Shown here: one piece after another, positions 39,158-50,410 of the stretch
How the letters are laid out: every line of letters starts with the position of its first letter
Position numbering within the stretch: position 1 is the first letter of the stretch
Origin: Methylobacterium terricola
GTDB taxonomy: Bacteria > Pseudomonadota > Alphaproteobacteria > Rhizobiales > Beijerinckiaceae
Direction: 5' to 3'
Assembly: GCF_006151805.1 (NCBI RefSeq)
Contig: NZ_VDDA01000006.1
Span: 186,001-250,000 of the forward strand
DNA length: 64,000 nucleotides
The notes under the pieces: model-generated
The model's database searches: none
What the model saw: only the letters and a program-made list of their open reading frames with translations
What the model was told of the DNA's origin: nothing
Program-made: the position numbers and the translations under genes

Positions 39158-40657
39158 ATGCGCGTCGTCCTCGTCAACGTGCCGCATCCGGCGATCGGCA
39201 GCCGGATCCCGGACGACCACCTGCCGCCGCTCGGTCTGCTCGCCATCGGCGGTCCCCTCCTCGATGACGGCCACGCGGTGCGGCTGATCGACGGCGAGTT
39301 CGGCCCGATGGCGCTTGCCGATCTCGTCGAGGCGGTCTTCGCCTGGGCGCCGGACGCGGTGCTGTTCGGCCATTCCGGCTCGACCTCCGGCCATCCAGTG
39401 ATCGCCGCACTCTCCCGCGCCATCGCCGCCCGCCTGCCCGGCATCCCGATCGTCTATGGCGGCGTCTACCCGACCTATCATTGGCGCGAGATCCTGGCCG
39501 AGGAGCCCCACGTCACCGCGATCGTGCGCGGCGAGGGCGAGGAGACCGCCCGCCGGCTCGTCGCAGCCCTCGCCGAAGGCCTGCCCCTCGACGCGGTGCC
39601 CGGCCTGGCGATCCGGCGTGGGGGAGAGCCGTTTGCGACGCCCCCGGCCCCGACGATTCCAGACCTCGACGCCTACCGGGTCGGCTGGGAGCTGATCGAT
39701 CACGCCCGCTACTCCTACTGGGGGGGCCTACGGGCGGTGGTGGTGCAGTTCTCCCGCGGCTGCCCGCATCCGTGCAGCTATTGCGGCCAGCGCGGCTTCT
39801 GGACCCGCTGGCGCCACCGCGACCCGGTCCGCTTCGCCGCCGAGCTCGCCCGGCTGCACCGGGAGCACGGTGTCCGGGTGATCAACTTCGCCGACGAGAA
39901 CCCGACCTGTTCGCCCAAGGCCTGGCGCGCCTTCCTGGAGGCTTTGGTCGCCGAGAATGTCGACCTGATCCTCGTCGGCTCGACCCGGGCCGACGACATC
40001 GTCCGCGACGCCGACCTGCTGCCGCTCTACCGCAAGGCCGGCTGGCAACGCTTCCTGCTGGGGCTCGAGAGCACCGACGCCGCGACCCTCGCGCTGATCC
40101 GCAAGGGCGGCGCCACCGCGACCGACCGTGAGGCGATCCGCCTGCTGCGTCGGCACGGCATCCTGTCGATGGCGACCTGGGTGGTGGGGTTCGAGGAGGA
40201 GCGTGACGCCGACCACTGGCGCGGCCTGCGCCAGCTCCTGTCCTACGATCCCGACCAGATCCAGATGCTCTACGTGACGCCGCACCGCTGGACGCCCTAC
40301 TTCCGCCTCACAGCAGGGCGCCGGGTGATCCAGGCCGACCGGCGGCTGTGGGACTACAAGCACCAGGTGCTGGCGACCCGACACCTGCCGCCCTGGCGGG
40401 TCTTCGCCTGGGTCAAGCTCGCCGAGGTGGTGCTTCAGGCCCGGCCGAAGGCGCTCGCCCGCACCCTGTTCCACCCCGATCCGGCCCTGCGCCACGCCAT
40501 GCGCTGGTATGCCCGCATGGGCCGGCGGGTGTGGTTCCACGAGATCCGGCGGTTCCTGTTCGGTGATCGGCGGGTGACGGACGGGCCGAGCGTGGCGGCG
40601 TTCTGGGGGGAGCCGCAGGATGGGGAGGAGGAGGCGATGCGGGTGGGGCGGGGCTGA
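39158..40657 (+). CDS. bchE: B12-binding radical SAM enzyme, BchE-like
   Basis: A 499-residue protein: N-terminal Rossmann-like cobalamin-binding domain (MRVVLVNVPHPAIGSRIPDD, HSGSTSGHPVIAAL, IVYGGVYPTYHWREIL, VRGEGEETARRL), radical SAM domain with the Fe-S cysteines at 202, 206 and 209 in RGCPHPCSYCGQ, and a helical C-terminal part. The pattern is that of BchE, the anaerobic Mg-protoporphyrin IX monomethyl ester cyclase of bacteriochlorophyll synthesis, but related B12/radical SAM enzymes act on hopanoids and other lipids. No other photosynthesis gene is in the window; the partner uppS suggests a lipid substrate as an alternative. The symbol is tentative. Confidence 0.68.
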   Translation: MRVVLVNVPHPAIGSRIPDDHLPPLGLLAIGGPLLDDGHAVRLIDGEFGPMALADLVEAVFAWAPDAVLFGHSGSTSGHPVIAALSRAIAARLPGIPIVYGGVYPTYHWREILAEEPHVTAIVRGEGEETARRLVAALAEGLPLDAVPGLAIRRGGEPFATPPAPTIPDLDAYRVGWELIDHARYSYWGGLRAVVVQFSRGCPHPCSYCGQRGFWTRWRHRDPVRFAAELARLHREHGVRVINFADENPTCSPKAWRAFLEALVAENVDLILVGSTRADDIVRDADLLPLYRKAGWQRFLLGLESTDAATLALIRKGGATATDREAIRLLRRHGILSMATWVVGFEEERDADHWRGLRQLLSYDPDQIQMLYVTPHRWTPYFRLTAGRRVIQADRRLWDYKHQVLATRHLPPWRVFAWVKLAEVVLQARPKALARTLFHPDPALRHAMRWYARMGRRVWFHEIRRFLFGDRRVTDGPSVAAFWGEPQDGEEEAMRVGRG

Positions 40658-40950
40658 GTGCCAGGCGCGACGAAGACCTTGGTCTGCGCGATGCCTATAC
40701 CCTCGACGGTTGCGTCGCATAAGCGAGGCGTTTGGAATGAGTGTAGACGAGGATGCGGCAGTCACGAGCTATATTTTTGGATCGGTACTTCTTGGCAGCG
40801 CTACAACATGCAGCAAGGTGTTGCGTAGAAGTCATAGGAACAATTTCTGTCACCAGGCGCGAGTCCTATGAGAAAAATCTGACTAGTAATCAAGATTGGG
40901 CTGAATTAGCATGACAGCGAAAGATAAGGCTGCCAATTATCGGATCTAAA
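40658..40950. other. A/T-richer intergenic left flank of the OLD islet
   Basis: A 293-bp gap in which base composition drops sharply from the GC-rich background after about 40730 (for example TATATTTTTGGATCGGTACT). A short open frame (about 40741-40871) has no recognised features. No tRNA, integrase or direct-repeat att site was found. It presumably contains the promoter of the OLD nuclease gene and the left junction of a transferred segment. Confidence 0.5.
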
Positions 40951-42840
40951 ATGCGACTACGTAAAATTATACTTGAGAATTTCCGTGGATATCGTCTCAG
41001 GACGGAAATAAACATCGCTGATTTTACATCAATGGTTGGTAGAAACGATGTTGGAAAGAGTACGATACTTGAGGCCCTTGAGATTTTTTTCAATTGCGAT
41101 GTGGTTAAGATTGATCAGCAAGATGCGCATGTTGCAGATCGTCAGAGTCCAACAAAAATCTCATGTGTGTTTGATGATTTCCCTTCTAGCATCGTAATAG
41201 ACGCTAAATCGGAAACCTCCCTTGCTGAGGAATATCTCCTAAATTCCGATGGATTTCTGGAAATTTCAAAAAAATGGGATTGCGCCAACGCAAGGCCAAA
41301 ATGTACAATTTTTGCCCAGGCTATACATCCTCACGCCCAGGACTGCGCTGATCTCCTGCAGCTTAAGCAGGTAGATCTCAAATTGCGGGCTAGTAAGGCA
41401 GGTATTGATCTAAAAAACGTTGATCAGCGTTCCAACGTTGCGCTTCGAGCGGCAATTAGAAAGGCGGTTGGTGATCTCGATTTGCGGCACTGCGAAATTC
41501 CACTTGCGGCTGAGGATGCTAAGAAGGTTTGGGATCAACTTGCGGGCTGGATGCCGACGTTCGCTCTTTTTCAGTCAGACCGTGCCAGCAAAGATGACGA
41601 TCCTGAAATCCAGGACCCAATGAAGCTTGCAGTACAGGCGGCTTTACAGGCTGTTCAGCCTCAGCTCGAGCACATCAAGAAGCAGGTCGAGGAGCACGCC
41701 CTTGAGGTGGCGCGGCGCACATTGACGAAGCTGCAGGAGATGGATTCGACATTGGCGCGGCAGCTTCGCCCGGTATTCAAGGCCGAGCCGAAGTGGGATG
41801 GCTTCAAGCTTTCGCTGACCGGGGATGAGGATATCCCCATCAACAAACGCGGCAGCGGGGTCCGACGTCTTATACTGTTGAACTTTTTTCGCGCTGAAGC
41901 AGAGCGACGGCGTTCGGATGCAAATAGCCCGGGGATAATTTATGCCATTGAGGAGCCAGAAAATTCACAGCATCCCAAAAATCAAGCCTTGCTAATCAAG
42001 GCTTTGATGGAGTTAAGTCGCCATTCAGACACCCAGGTTTTGCTGACGACGCACGTTCCTGGCATTGCCGGTATGCTACCCGCAGAAAGTATTCGGTTTG
42101 TACATCGTGGTGACGACGGTTACCCAAGCGTCGCAGAGGGCAGCGCTGAAGTTCTGGAGCGGGTGGCTGACGAGCTCGGTGTTGTCCCCGATAGTCGCGC
42201 CAGGGTTTTGGTGTATGTCGAAGGTCCTCATGATGTTACATTCCTATTTAATATGTCGCGGCTGCTGCAGCAGGGCGACAGGGGCTGTATCGACATCGAG
42301 AATGATCCGCGAGTTGCTTTCGTTGTCACTGGGGGAGGCAATCTTCAGCACTGGGTTAATGGGCAGTATCTCAGTCGCTTGAAGCGAGTTGAAGTTCACA
42401 TCTACGATCGCGACGTCGAAAATCCTGCAAAGTACCAAGCATCAATTGATGCTGTAAACAACAGAAATGACGGATCAATCGGACTTTTGACCTCGAAGCG
42501 GGAGATGGAGAATTACCTCCATGCTGACGCCATCAATGCGTCAATGGGGTTTGCGATTGAGTTCACGGACGTTTGTGACGTCCCAGCTCTTGTTGCCAAA
42601 GCGCAGCATGAAGCCAGCAATCCATCGGTTCTCTGGGCGGCAATAACCGAGAAAAAGCAGTCACAGAAAATCAGTCGGGCCAAGAAGCGTCTTAATGAAC
42701 AGGCCGCCGCTCACATGACCCTCGCGCACTTGGATGCTCGCGATCCGGCTGGTGAGATCAAAGGGTGGTTCTCTGAAATCTCGGCTCGGGCGGAGGCAAG
42801 TTGGAATTGGACACCTGCGCCAGCCGTTTCGTTGGATTGA
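40951..42840 (+). CDS. OLD-family ATP-dependent endonuclease (ABC-ATPase plus TOPRIM)
   Basis: A 629-residue protein. N-terminal ABC/SMC-like ATPase: LRKIILENFRGYRLRTEINI, Walker A GRNDVGKST (30-38), signature-like RGSGVRRLILLNFF, Walker B IIYAIEEPENSQHP (Glu334/335) and the TTH switch. C-terminal TOPRIM nuclease: VYVEGPHDVTF (Glu424), IYDRDVENP (Asp486, Asp488) and SKREMENYL. This is the layout of OLD nucleases, from phage P2 Old to Gabija GajA. No UvrD-like helicase (GajB) or other partner is adjacent, so a solo class 1 OLD is likely. Codon use and GC are well below the neighbours, a clear sign of transfer. An anti-phage role is an inference from the family. Confidence 0.9.
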   Translation: MRLRKIILENFRGYRLRTEINIADFTSMVGRNDVGKSTILEALEIFFNCDVVKIDQQDAHVADRQSPTKISCVFDDFPSSIVIDAKSETSLAEEYLLNSDGFLEISKKWDCANARPKCTIFAQAIHPHAQDCADLLQLKQVDLKLRASKAGIDLKNVDQRSNVALRAAIRKAVGDLDLRHCEIPLAAEDAKKVWDQLAGWMPTFALFQSDRASKDDDPEIQDPMKLAVQAALQAVQPQLEHIKKQVEEHALEVARRTLTKLQEMDSTLARQLRPVFKAEPKWDGFKLSLTGDEDIPINKRGSGVRRLILLNFFRAEAERRRSDANSPGIIYAIEEPENSQHPKNQALLIKALMELSRHSDTQVLLTTHVPGIAGMLPAESIRFVHRGDDGYPSVAEGSAEVLERVADELGVVPDSRARVLVYVEGPHDVTFLFNMSRLLQQGDRGCIDIENDPRVAFVVTGGGNLQHWVNGQYLSRLKRVEVHIYDRDVENPAKYQASIDAVNNRNDGSIGLLTSKREMENYLHADAINASMGFAIEFTDVCDVPALVAKAQHEASNPSVLWAAITEKKQSQKISRAKKRLNEQAAAHMTLAHLDARDPAGEIKGWFSEISARAEASWNWTPAPAVSLD

Positions 42841-42934
42841 AATTGTCTATCAGCATCACGGCGGCGCAATATAGAGAATCGTTTATCCATGTTGGGCGCC
42901 TATTTATACTAATTAGGTGTTCAGGCGCCTGCCA

Positions 42935-42961
42935 GCCGCGGGAGCAGCCAGCCCCCGCGGC
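42935..42961 (-). terminator. Hairpin after ggt
   Basis: GCCGCGGG (42935-42942) pairs with CCCGCGGC (42954-42961) across an 11-nt loop, about 10 bp beyond the ggt stop codon on the minus strand. No T-run. It also marks the right boundary where GC-rich sequence resumes after the OLD islet. Confidence 0.45.
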
Positions 42962-42970
42962 GCCCCTACC

Positions 42971-44725
42971 TCAATACCCCAATGCACTCCCCGTATTCCG
43001 CCGCGGATCGTTCGCCCCGTAATACCGGAACGCCCCCACCGGCTGCCCGCTCAAGGTCGGCGCCCCGATCAGGATCGCCGCCAGATGGTTCGCCGGCTGC
43101 GCCGCACCGAACTTGTGCCCCATCCCCTCCAGGATCCTGCGCGTGTCCGGCGACAGGGCGAAGCGCTCGACATTGGTCACGTCGGGCATCCACTGGTGGT
43201 GGAGGCGCGGCGCGTCGGCGGCTTCTTGGACGTTCATGCCGTAATCGATCACGTTGAGGATGCTGTGCAGCACCACCGTGATGATCCGGCTGCCGCCGGG
43301 CGTGCCCGTGACGAAGACCGGCTTGCCGTCCTTGGTGACGATGGTCGGGCTCATCGAGCTCAACGGCGTCTTGCCGGGCGCCACCGCGTTCGCCTCGCCC
43401 TGGAGCAGGCCGTAGATGTTCGGCACGCCGACCTTGGCGGTGAAATCGTCCATCTCGTTGTTGAGGAGCACGCCCGTCCCCTCCGGGACGATCCGCGCGC
43501 CGAACCAGTCGTTGAGGGTGTAGGTCACCGCGACGGCGTTACCGGCTGAGTCGACGATCGAGTAATGGGTGGTGTTGCTGCCCTCATGCGGCGCCACCCC
43601 GGGCTTGAGCTCGGCCGAGACGCCCGCCTTCTGCGGGTCGATCACCGCCCGGATCTTCGCGGCATAGGCCTTGTCGATCAGCCGATCGACCGGGTTCGTC
43701 ACGAAAGCGGGGTCGCCGAGATAGCTGTTGCGGTCGAGATAGGCGTGCCGCATCGCCTCGATCTCGTAATGGACCGCCTGCGCCGAGCCCCAGCCGAGCT
43801 TGGCGAGGTCGTAGCCTTCGAGGATGTTCAGCATCTCGCAGATCACCACCCCGCCGGAGCTGGGCGGCGGGGCCGAGATCACCCGGTAGCCGCGATAATC
43901 GCACTCGATCGGCGGCAATTCGCGGGTGGCGTAGCGGTCGAGGTCGGCCTGGACGATGAGGCCGCCTTGCGCCCGGCTCGCTCCGGTCAGCGCGTCGGCG
44001 ACCTTGCCCTTGTAGAACCCGTCCTTTCCTTCCGCGCTGATCGCCCGCAGCGTCCCGGCGAGGTCGGCCTGGACCAGCCGCTCGCCCACCCGGTAGGGCC
44101 GGCCCTGGTTCAGGAAGATTTTTGCGGAGGCCGGATCCTTGCCGAAATCCTCGGTGCCGGTGCCGAGCATGTCGACGTCGCCCTGGTCGAGGGTGAAGCC
44201 CTCCTGGGCGAGACGGATCGCCGGCGCCATCAGGTCGGCGCGGGGCCGCGTGCCGTACTTCGCCAGCGCGTATTCGAGGCCCGCCACCGTGCCGGGGACG
44301 CCGACCGCCAGGAAGCCCTTGGTGCTCAAGCCCTTGACGACGTTGCCGGCCTTGTCGAGGAACATGTCGCGGGTGGCGGCGAGCGGCGCCTTCTCGCGGA
44401 AATCCACGAAGGTCCGGCTGCCGTCGGCGCGCTGGATCGTCATGAAGCCGCCGCCGCCGAGATTGCCGGCGGCCGGATAGACCACCGCCAGGGCGTAGCC
44501 GACCGCGACCGCGGCATCGACGGCGTTGCCGCCCTGCTTGAGCACGTCGACGCCGACCTGGGTCGCGTAGTGCTGCGCCGTGACGACCATGCCGTGCTCG
44601 GCGGCGACCGGCGCCCGCGAGGCGGCGATGGCAGCGTCCCGCGGGACCGCCACCACGAGGAGCGTCGCCAGGAGGCCGATGCCGAGCGAGGCGATCCGGT
44701 GGCGTGAAGTCGTCCTGTGGCGCAT
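42971..44725 (-). CDS. ggt: Gamma-glutamyltransferase (glutathione hydrolase), periplasmic
   Basis: A 584-residue Ntn-hydrolase precursor. Signal peptide (IASLGIGLLATLLVVAVPRD, cleavage near residue 35), HGMVVTAQHYATQVGVDVLK, GGNAVDAAVAVGYAL, the large-subunit GGGGFMTI and the self-cleavage site before Thr385 in GSNTTHYSIVD, which becomes the catalytic N-terminal threonine of the small subunit. Later LSSMSPTIV and GTPGGSRIITVVLHS bind the gamma-glutamyl group. It hydrolyses glutathione and transfers its glutamyl moiety in the periplasm. Intact and full length. Confidence 0.96.
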   Translation of the reverse strand: MRHRTTSRHRIASLGIGLLATLLVVAVPRDAAIAASRAPVAAEHGMVVTAQHYATQVGVDVLKQGGNAVDAAVAVGYALAVVYPAAGNLGGGGFMTIQRADGSRTFVDFREKAPLAATRDMFLDKAGNVVKGLSTKGFLAVGVPGTVAGLEYALAKYGTRPRADLMAPAIRLAQEGFTLDQGDVDMLGTGTEDFGKDPASAKIFLNQGRPYRVGERLVQADLAGTLRAISAEGKDGFYKGKVADALTGASRAQGGLIVQADLDRYATRELPPIECDYRGYRVISAPPPSSGGVVICEMLNILEGYDLAKLGWGSAQAVHYEIEAMRHAYLDRNSYLGDPAFVTNPVDRLIDKAYAAKIRAVIDPQKAGVSAELKPGVAPHEGSNTTHYSIVDSAGNAVAVTYTLNDWFGARIVPEGTGVLLNNEMDDFTAKVGVPNIYGLLQGEANAVAPGKTPLSSMSPTIVTKDGKPVFVTGTPGGSRIITVVLHSILNVIDYGMNVQEAADAPRLHHQWMPDVTNVERFALSPDTRRILEGMGHKFGAAQPANHLAAILIGAPTLSGQPVGAFRYYGANDPRRNTGSALGY

Positions 44726-44871
44726 GAGCGTCCTGCCCTCTCGTCGAATCGCCGCTACGGTACACGAGGGTCGCGCCCTGCTGTATCGCGCGGGCGGTTT
44801 TTCGCTGCCCCGGCATCCCCTTCCGCCGCGCCTGCGCTAGCTGCGCAGGGCAGACGCACAGGGAGGCCCCG

Positions 44872-45837
44872 ATGTCGATGTCCCGCCGCACCCTCATGGC
44901 CGGAGGCGTCCTCGCCGGCCCCGTCCTCACCAGCGCCCCGGGCCTCGCCGGCGGCGGCGCCGCGCCGGCCGCCGACCTGCCGGGGGTCTACCGCACCAAG
45001 ATCGGCGACGCGACGGTGACCGCCCTGCACGAGGGCGGGGTGAAGCGCCCCCTCGACGCGAATTTCGTGCGCAACGTCCCGCTCGCCGAGGTCCAGGCCG
45101 CCCTCTCCCGGGCCTTCCTGCCGACCGACACCCTGCCGATCACCTTCACGCCGCTCCTCCTCACCCTCGGGGGCAAGCGGGTGCTGGTCGATGCCGGCTT
45201 CGCCGACCAGGGCCCGCCCGGCACCGGCGGTGCGTTGCGCGGCCTGGCGTTCGCCGGGATCGAGCCGGGGGCGATCGACGCGGTGGTGATCAGCCACTTC
45301 CACCCCGACCACATCCTCGGCCTCCGGCGCAAGGACGGCACCCCGGCCTTCCCGAACGCGCAGGTCCTGGTGCCGGAGGCCGAGTGGCGCTTCTGGATGG
45401 AGGACGGAAGGATGGCGAACCCGCCCGAGGCCCTGAAGGCCACGCTCGGTGCGGTGCAGAAGACCTTCGGCGGCCTCAAGGTCGAACGCTATCCTTGGGA
45501 CAAGGAGGTGCTGCCCGGCCTCACCGCGCTCGGCACCCCCGGCCACACCCCGGGCCACACCTCGTTCCGTCTCGAATCCGGCGGGCGCCGGCTCCTGATC
45601 GCCTCCGACATCACCAACCACCCGGCCCTGTTCGTGCGCCATCCCGATTGGTCGGCGATGTTCGACATGGATGCCGGAGAGGCCCGCGCCACCCGCCACA
45701 GGATGCTGGCGCTGATGGCCGACGAGCGGGCGCCGGTGGCGTTCTACCACGCCCCCTTCCCGGCCGCCGGGCACATTGCCCGGGAGGGCGGGGCCTACGA
45801 GTTCGTGCCGCTGCAATGGGGCGTGGAGCTCGCCTGA
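44872..45837 (+). CDS. Exported MBL-fold metallo-hydrolase
   Basis: A 321-residue metallo-beta-lactamase-fold protein with a Tat-like N-terminus (SMSRRTLMAGGVLAGPVLTS). Zinc motif VVISHFHPDHILG near residue 143, then TPGHTPGHTSFRL, LLIASDITNHPALF and a final FYHAPFPAAGHI. The pattern fits the N-acyl-homoserine lactonase/methyl-parathion hydrolase-like branch; lactonase or aryl-ester activity is possible but not shown. Alternative ATG at 44878. Divergent from ggt and followed after 12 bp by a hypothetical membrane protein. Confidence 0.88.
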   Translation: MSMSRRTLMAGGVLAGPVLTSAPGLAGGGAAPAADLPGVYRTKIGDATVTALHEGGVKRPLDANFVRNVPLAEVQAALSRAFLPTDTLPITFTPLLLTLGGKRVLVDAGFADQGPPGTGGALRGLAFAGIEPGAIDAVVISHFHPDHILGLRRKDGTPAFPNAQVLVPEAEWRFWMEDGRMANPPEALKATLGAVQKTFGGLKVERYPWDKEVLPGLTALGTPGHTPGHTSFRLESGGRRLLIASDITNHPALFVRHPDWSAMFDMDAGEARATRHRMLALMADERAPVAFYHAPFPAAGHIAREGGAYEFVPLQWGVELA

Positions 45838-45849
45838 GCGACGCCCCGG

Positions 45850-46518
45850 ATGACCGGCGCGGCGCACGGCCTCGACCGCGCGAACACCCTGGTCCAGACC
45901 CTGGCGATCCTCGGCGCCGGGGCCTGGGGCGTCTACACCTTCATCTACGAGGCGCGCATCAAGCCGGGCCTGGCGCCGCCGACGGTGTCGGTGACGACCG
46001 CCCTCGCCAAGGCCGGCGAGCGCGACGGCCACGTCGCCATCCGCTCGACCGTGACCCGCCGCAATGTCGGCGAGGCCGGGGTGCGCGTGCTGGGCCTCGT
46101 CTACACGGTCACGGGCCTCCGGGCGCGGTTCGGGACCGAGGCGGCCCTATCCGACCGGTCCGGCCCGGCGGGCACCCTGGCCGCTGCCCGCGGCTACGTC
46201 CTCGACGAGCCCGGAACCGTGATCCTGCGCCAGGGCAAGCTCTTCGCCGGTGCCGCCGACGGGACCGAGCCCTCCGACCTCAATCCCGGCGAGGCGGTCT
46301 CGCGCGACTCGATCTTCTATGCCGACGCCAAGGCCTACGACTTCGTCCGGTTCGAGGTCAGCCTCGTCTACACCAAGGAGGACGACCCGCCCTTGCGCCT
46401 GCGCTTCGAGACCGAGGCGTCGGGGCGCCTGGCGCTGCGGCCCCTCGGCGCATGCACCGCCGCGGCCTGCGCCCGGCTCCGGACCACGGATTTCGCCACG
46501 GAGTTCTCGCTGTGGTGA
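45850..46518 (+). CDS. Hypothetical single-pass membrane protein
   Basis: A 222-residue protein with one N-terminal membrane helix (TLVQTLAILGAGAWGVYTFI, residues about 13-32) and a beta-rich extracytoplasmic domain (VSVTTALAKAGERDGHVAIR, then TVTRRNVGEAGVRVLGLVYT and FVRFEVSLVYTKED). The IRSTVTRRNVGEAGVRV pattern resembles proteins with an immunoglobulin-like fold for which no role is known. It starts 12 bp after the MBL hydrolase and likely shares its mRNA. Family not recognised. Confidence 0.65.
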   Translation: MTGAAHGLDRANTLVQTLAILGAGAWGVYTFIYEARIKPGLAPPTVSVTTALAKAGERDGHVAIRSTVTRRNVGEAGVRVLGLVYTVTGLRARFGTEAALSDRSGPAGTLAAARGYVLDEPGTVILRQGKLFAGAADGTEPSDLNPGEAVSRDSIFYADAKAYDFVRFEVSLVYTKEDDPPLRLRFETEASGRLALRPLGACTAAACARLRTTDFATEFSLW

Positions 46519-46525
46519 GGCGGGG

Positions 46526-46726
46526 TCAGGCCGGCGCTCCGCCGGTCTCCGCCACCAGCCAGGCCAGGGTCGCCGGGTCGGCCTCCACCGGCAGGGTCAG
46601 GATCACCGTCTCGTAGGGGTGGCGGCTCTTCAGCGCCGCGACGAGCGGTTCGGCCAGGACCTCGCCGACCGCGAGCGCAGTCCCGGCGTCCGGGAAGGTG
46701 GTGTAGACGAGAAGCGGACGCTCCAT
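46526..46726 (-). pseudogene. cutA: CutA remnant with internal in-frame deletion
   Basis: A 66-residue frame whose N-terminal part (LLVYTTFPDAGTALAVGEVL) matches the start of CutA divalent-cation tolerance proteins (usual length about 105-115) and whose C-terminal part (AALKSRHPYETVILTLPVEA, then TLAWLVAETGG) matches the CutA end. The central 40 or so residues, with the conserved LAACVN and SVYRW-type strands, are missing between EVLAE and PLVAALK. The trimeric ferredoxin-like fold cannot form without them. The frame is still open and has a start codon, so it may still be expressed. Located between a hypothetical gene and nadK. Confidence 0.72.
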
Positions 46727-46844
46727 GCTATGCCTCTCCCGACGCGGCCGGCGACGGCCCGGCGGCCTCGCACGTCCCGGGATGCCGGGGCCGGCCCCGG
46801 GCCGTCAAGCGGCAGGACCTCACATTCGGCGGTCGGGACACCAC

Positions 46845-47615
46845 ATGGCGCGGCGCTTCAAACAGATCGCCTTCATCGCGAGCCCGACGCCCGACGCCCG
46901 CCAGGCGGCCGAGCTCCTGATGCAGCGCTACGACCACGTCCCGCCCGAGGAGGCCGACGTGGTGGTGGGCCTCGGCGGCGACGGGCTGATGCTGCAGGCG
47001 CTGCACCGCTTCATGGGCTCGGGCAAGCCGGTCTACGGCATGAACCGCGGCACCGTCGGCTTCCTGATGAACGAGTTCCACCTCGACGACCTGATCGAGC
47101 GGCTGGAGGTGGCGCAGCGCAGCATCGTCCATCCGCTGCTGATGGTCGCCACCGACGTGCTCGGCCTCACCTACACGGCGCGGGCGGTCAACGAGGTCTA
47201 CATGCTGCGCCAGACCCACCAGACCGCCAAGCTGAAGATCTCGATCGACGGCCAGGTGCGCCTGCCCGAGCTGATCGCCGACGGGGTGCTGGCGGCCACC
47301 CCCGTGGGCTCCACCGCCTACAACCTCTCGGTCGGCGGGCCGATCCTGCCGATCTCGTCCCAGCTGATCGCGCTCACCCCGATCTCCGCGTTCCGGCCGC
47401 GGCGCCAGGGCAGCGTGCTCCTGCCCAACCACGCCCGCATCCGCATCGAGGTGAAGGACCCGGAATACCGGCCGGTGGCGGCGGTGGCCGACCACACCGA
47501 GTTCCGCCGCGTCGCCCGGGTCGAGACCCAGCTCGACCGCTCGACCGACCTCGTGATGCTGCACGATCCCGGCCAGGGGATGGACGAGCGCATCCTGCGC
47601 GAGCAGTTCGGGTAG
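46845..47615 (+). CDS. nadK: NAD kinase
   Basis: A 256-residue ATP/polyphosphate-NAD kinase making NADP. GLGGDGLMLQALHRF carries the catalytic GGDG (about residues 44-47), NRGTVGFLMNEF and the NAD-binding ATPVGSTAYNLSVGGPILP follow. Length fits alphaproteobacterial NadK. ATG at 46845 is chosen since MARRFKQIAFIASPTPDARQ is the usual start; the upstream frame antisense to the cutA remnant is not coding. It stands alone, 145 bp before the sensor kinase gene. Confidence 0.95.
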   Translation: MARRFKQIAFIASPTPDARQAAELLMQRYDHVPPEEADVVVGLGGDGLMLQALHRFMGSGKPVYGMNRGTVGFLMNEFHLDDLIERLEVAQRSIVHPLLMVATDVLGLTYTARAVNEVYMLRQTHQTAKLKISIDGQVRLPELIADGVLAATPVGSTAYNLSVGGPILPISSQLIALTPISAFRPRRQGSVLLPNHARIRIEVKDPEYRPVAAVADHTEFRRVARVETQLDRSTDLVMLHDPGQGMDERILREQFG

Positions 47616-47760
47616 GTCCGGCGACCCTACGGCACCGGGGCGCACTGGAAGCCGGCGCCGGCCCGCATAGATCCGTGCCTGAGCCCGCTGTCAGGGCCTC
47701 GCCACGGAGCCGTCGGATGCCCGCACGCCTGCCCTCGCCCCTGTCCCGGGGCCGCGCCCG

Positions 47761-50157
<2,397 letters not shown>

Positions 50158-50161
50158 GGGC

Positions 50162-50410
50162 TCAGCCCCGCCCGCGCCCCGGCCCGGTCCCCTCGTCCCA
50201 CACGCTCCAGCGGAACACCTCGGTGCCGGCGCCGTCGACGATGCGCACCGCCTCGGCCGCCGGCCCGGAGCGCTGGGGCACCCGGGCGCGGCGGAACAGG
50301 CGAAGCGCCCGCTCGCGGGCGGCGTCGAGGCCGGCGGTACGGACCGAGGCGCGCTGGACCGGCGCGTCCTCGGGGCCGATGATCTCGATGTGGTAGGTTT
50401 CGCGCAGCAA
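50162..50410 (-). CDS. Small hypothetical protein
   Basis: An 82-residue protein beginning at a TTG codon: LRETYHIEIIGPEDAPVQRA and ALRLFRRARVPQRSGPAAEA, ending RWSVWDEGTG. It looks like a small alpha/beta domain. The family is not recognised. Convergent with the hybrid kinase (ends 4 bp apart), so the two genes share no promoter. A GGGAG site lies about 11 bp upstream of the TTG; no better start exists. Confidence 0.5.
   Translation of the reverse strand: MLRETYHIEIIGPEDAPVQRASVRTAGLDAARERALRLFRRARVPQRSGPAAEAVRIVDGAGTEVFRWSVWDEGTGPGRGRG

Noticed and set aside
39158..40657. Photosynthesis gene cluster
   Set aside because: Only a BchE-like gene is present; none of bchFNBHLM, crt, puf or puh genes are visible.
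40741..40871. Short frame left of the OLD gene
   Set aside because: No ribosome site, motif or recognisable family; probably a chance frame in the AT-rich flank.
40658..42970. Full Gabija or other multi-gene defence system around the OLD nuclease
   Set aside because: No UvrD-like helicase, methylase or effector lies beside it; both neighbours are ordinary chromosomal genes (BchE-like, ggt).
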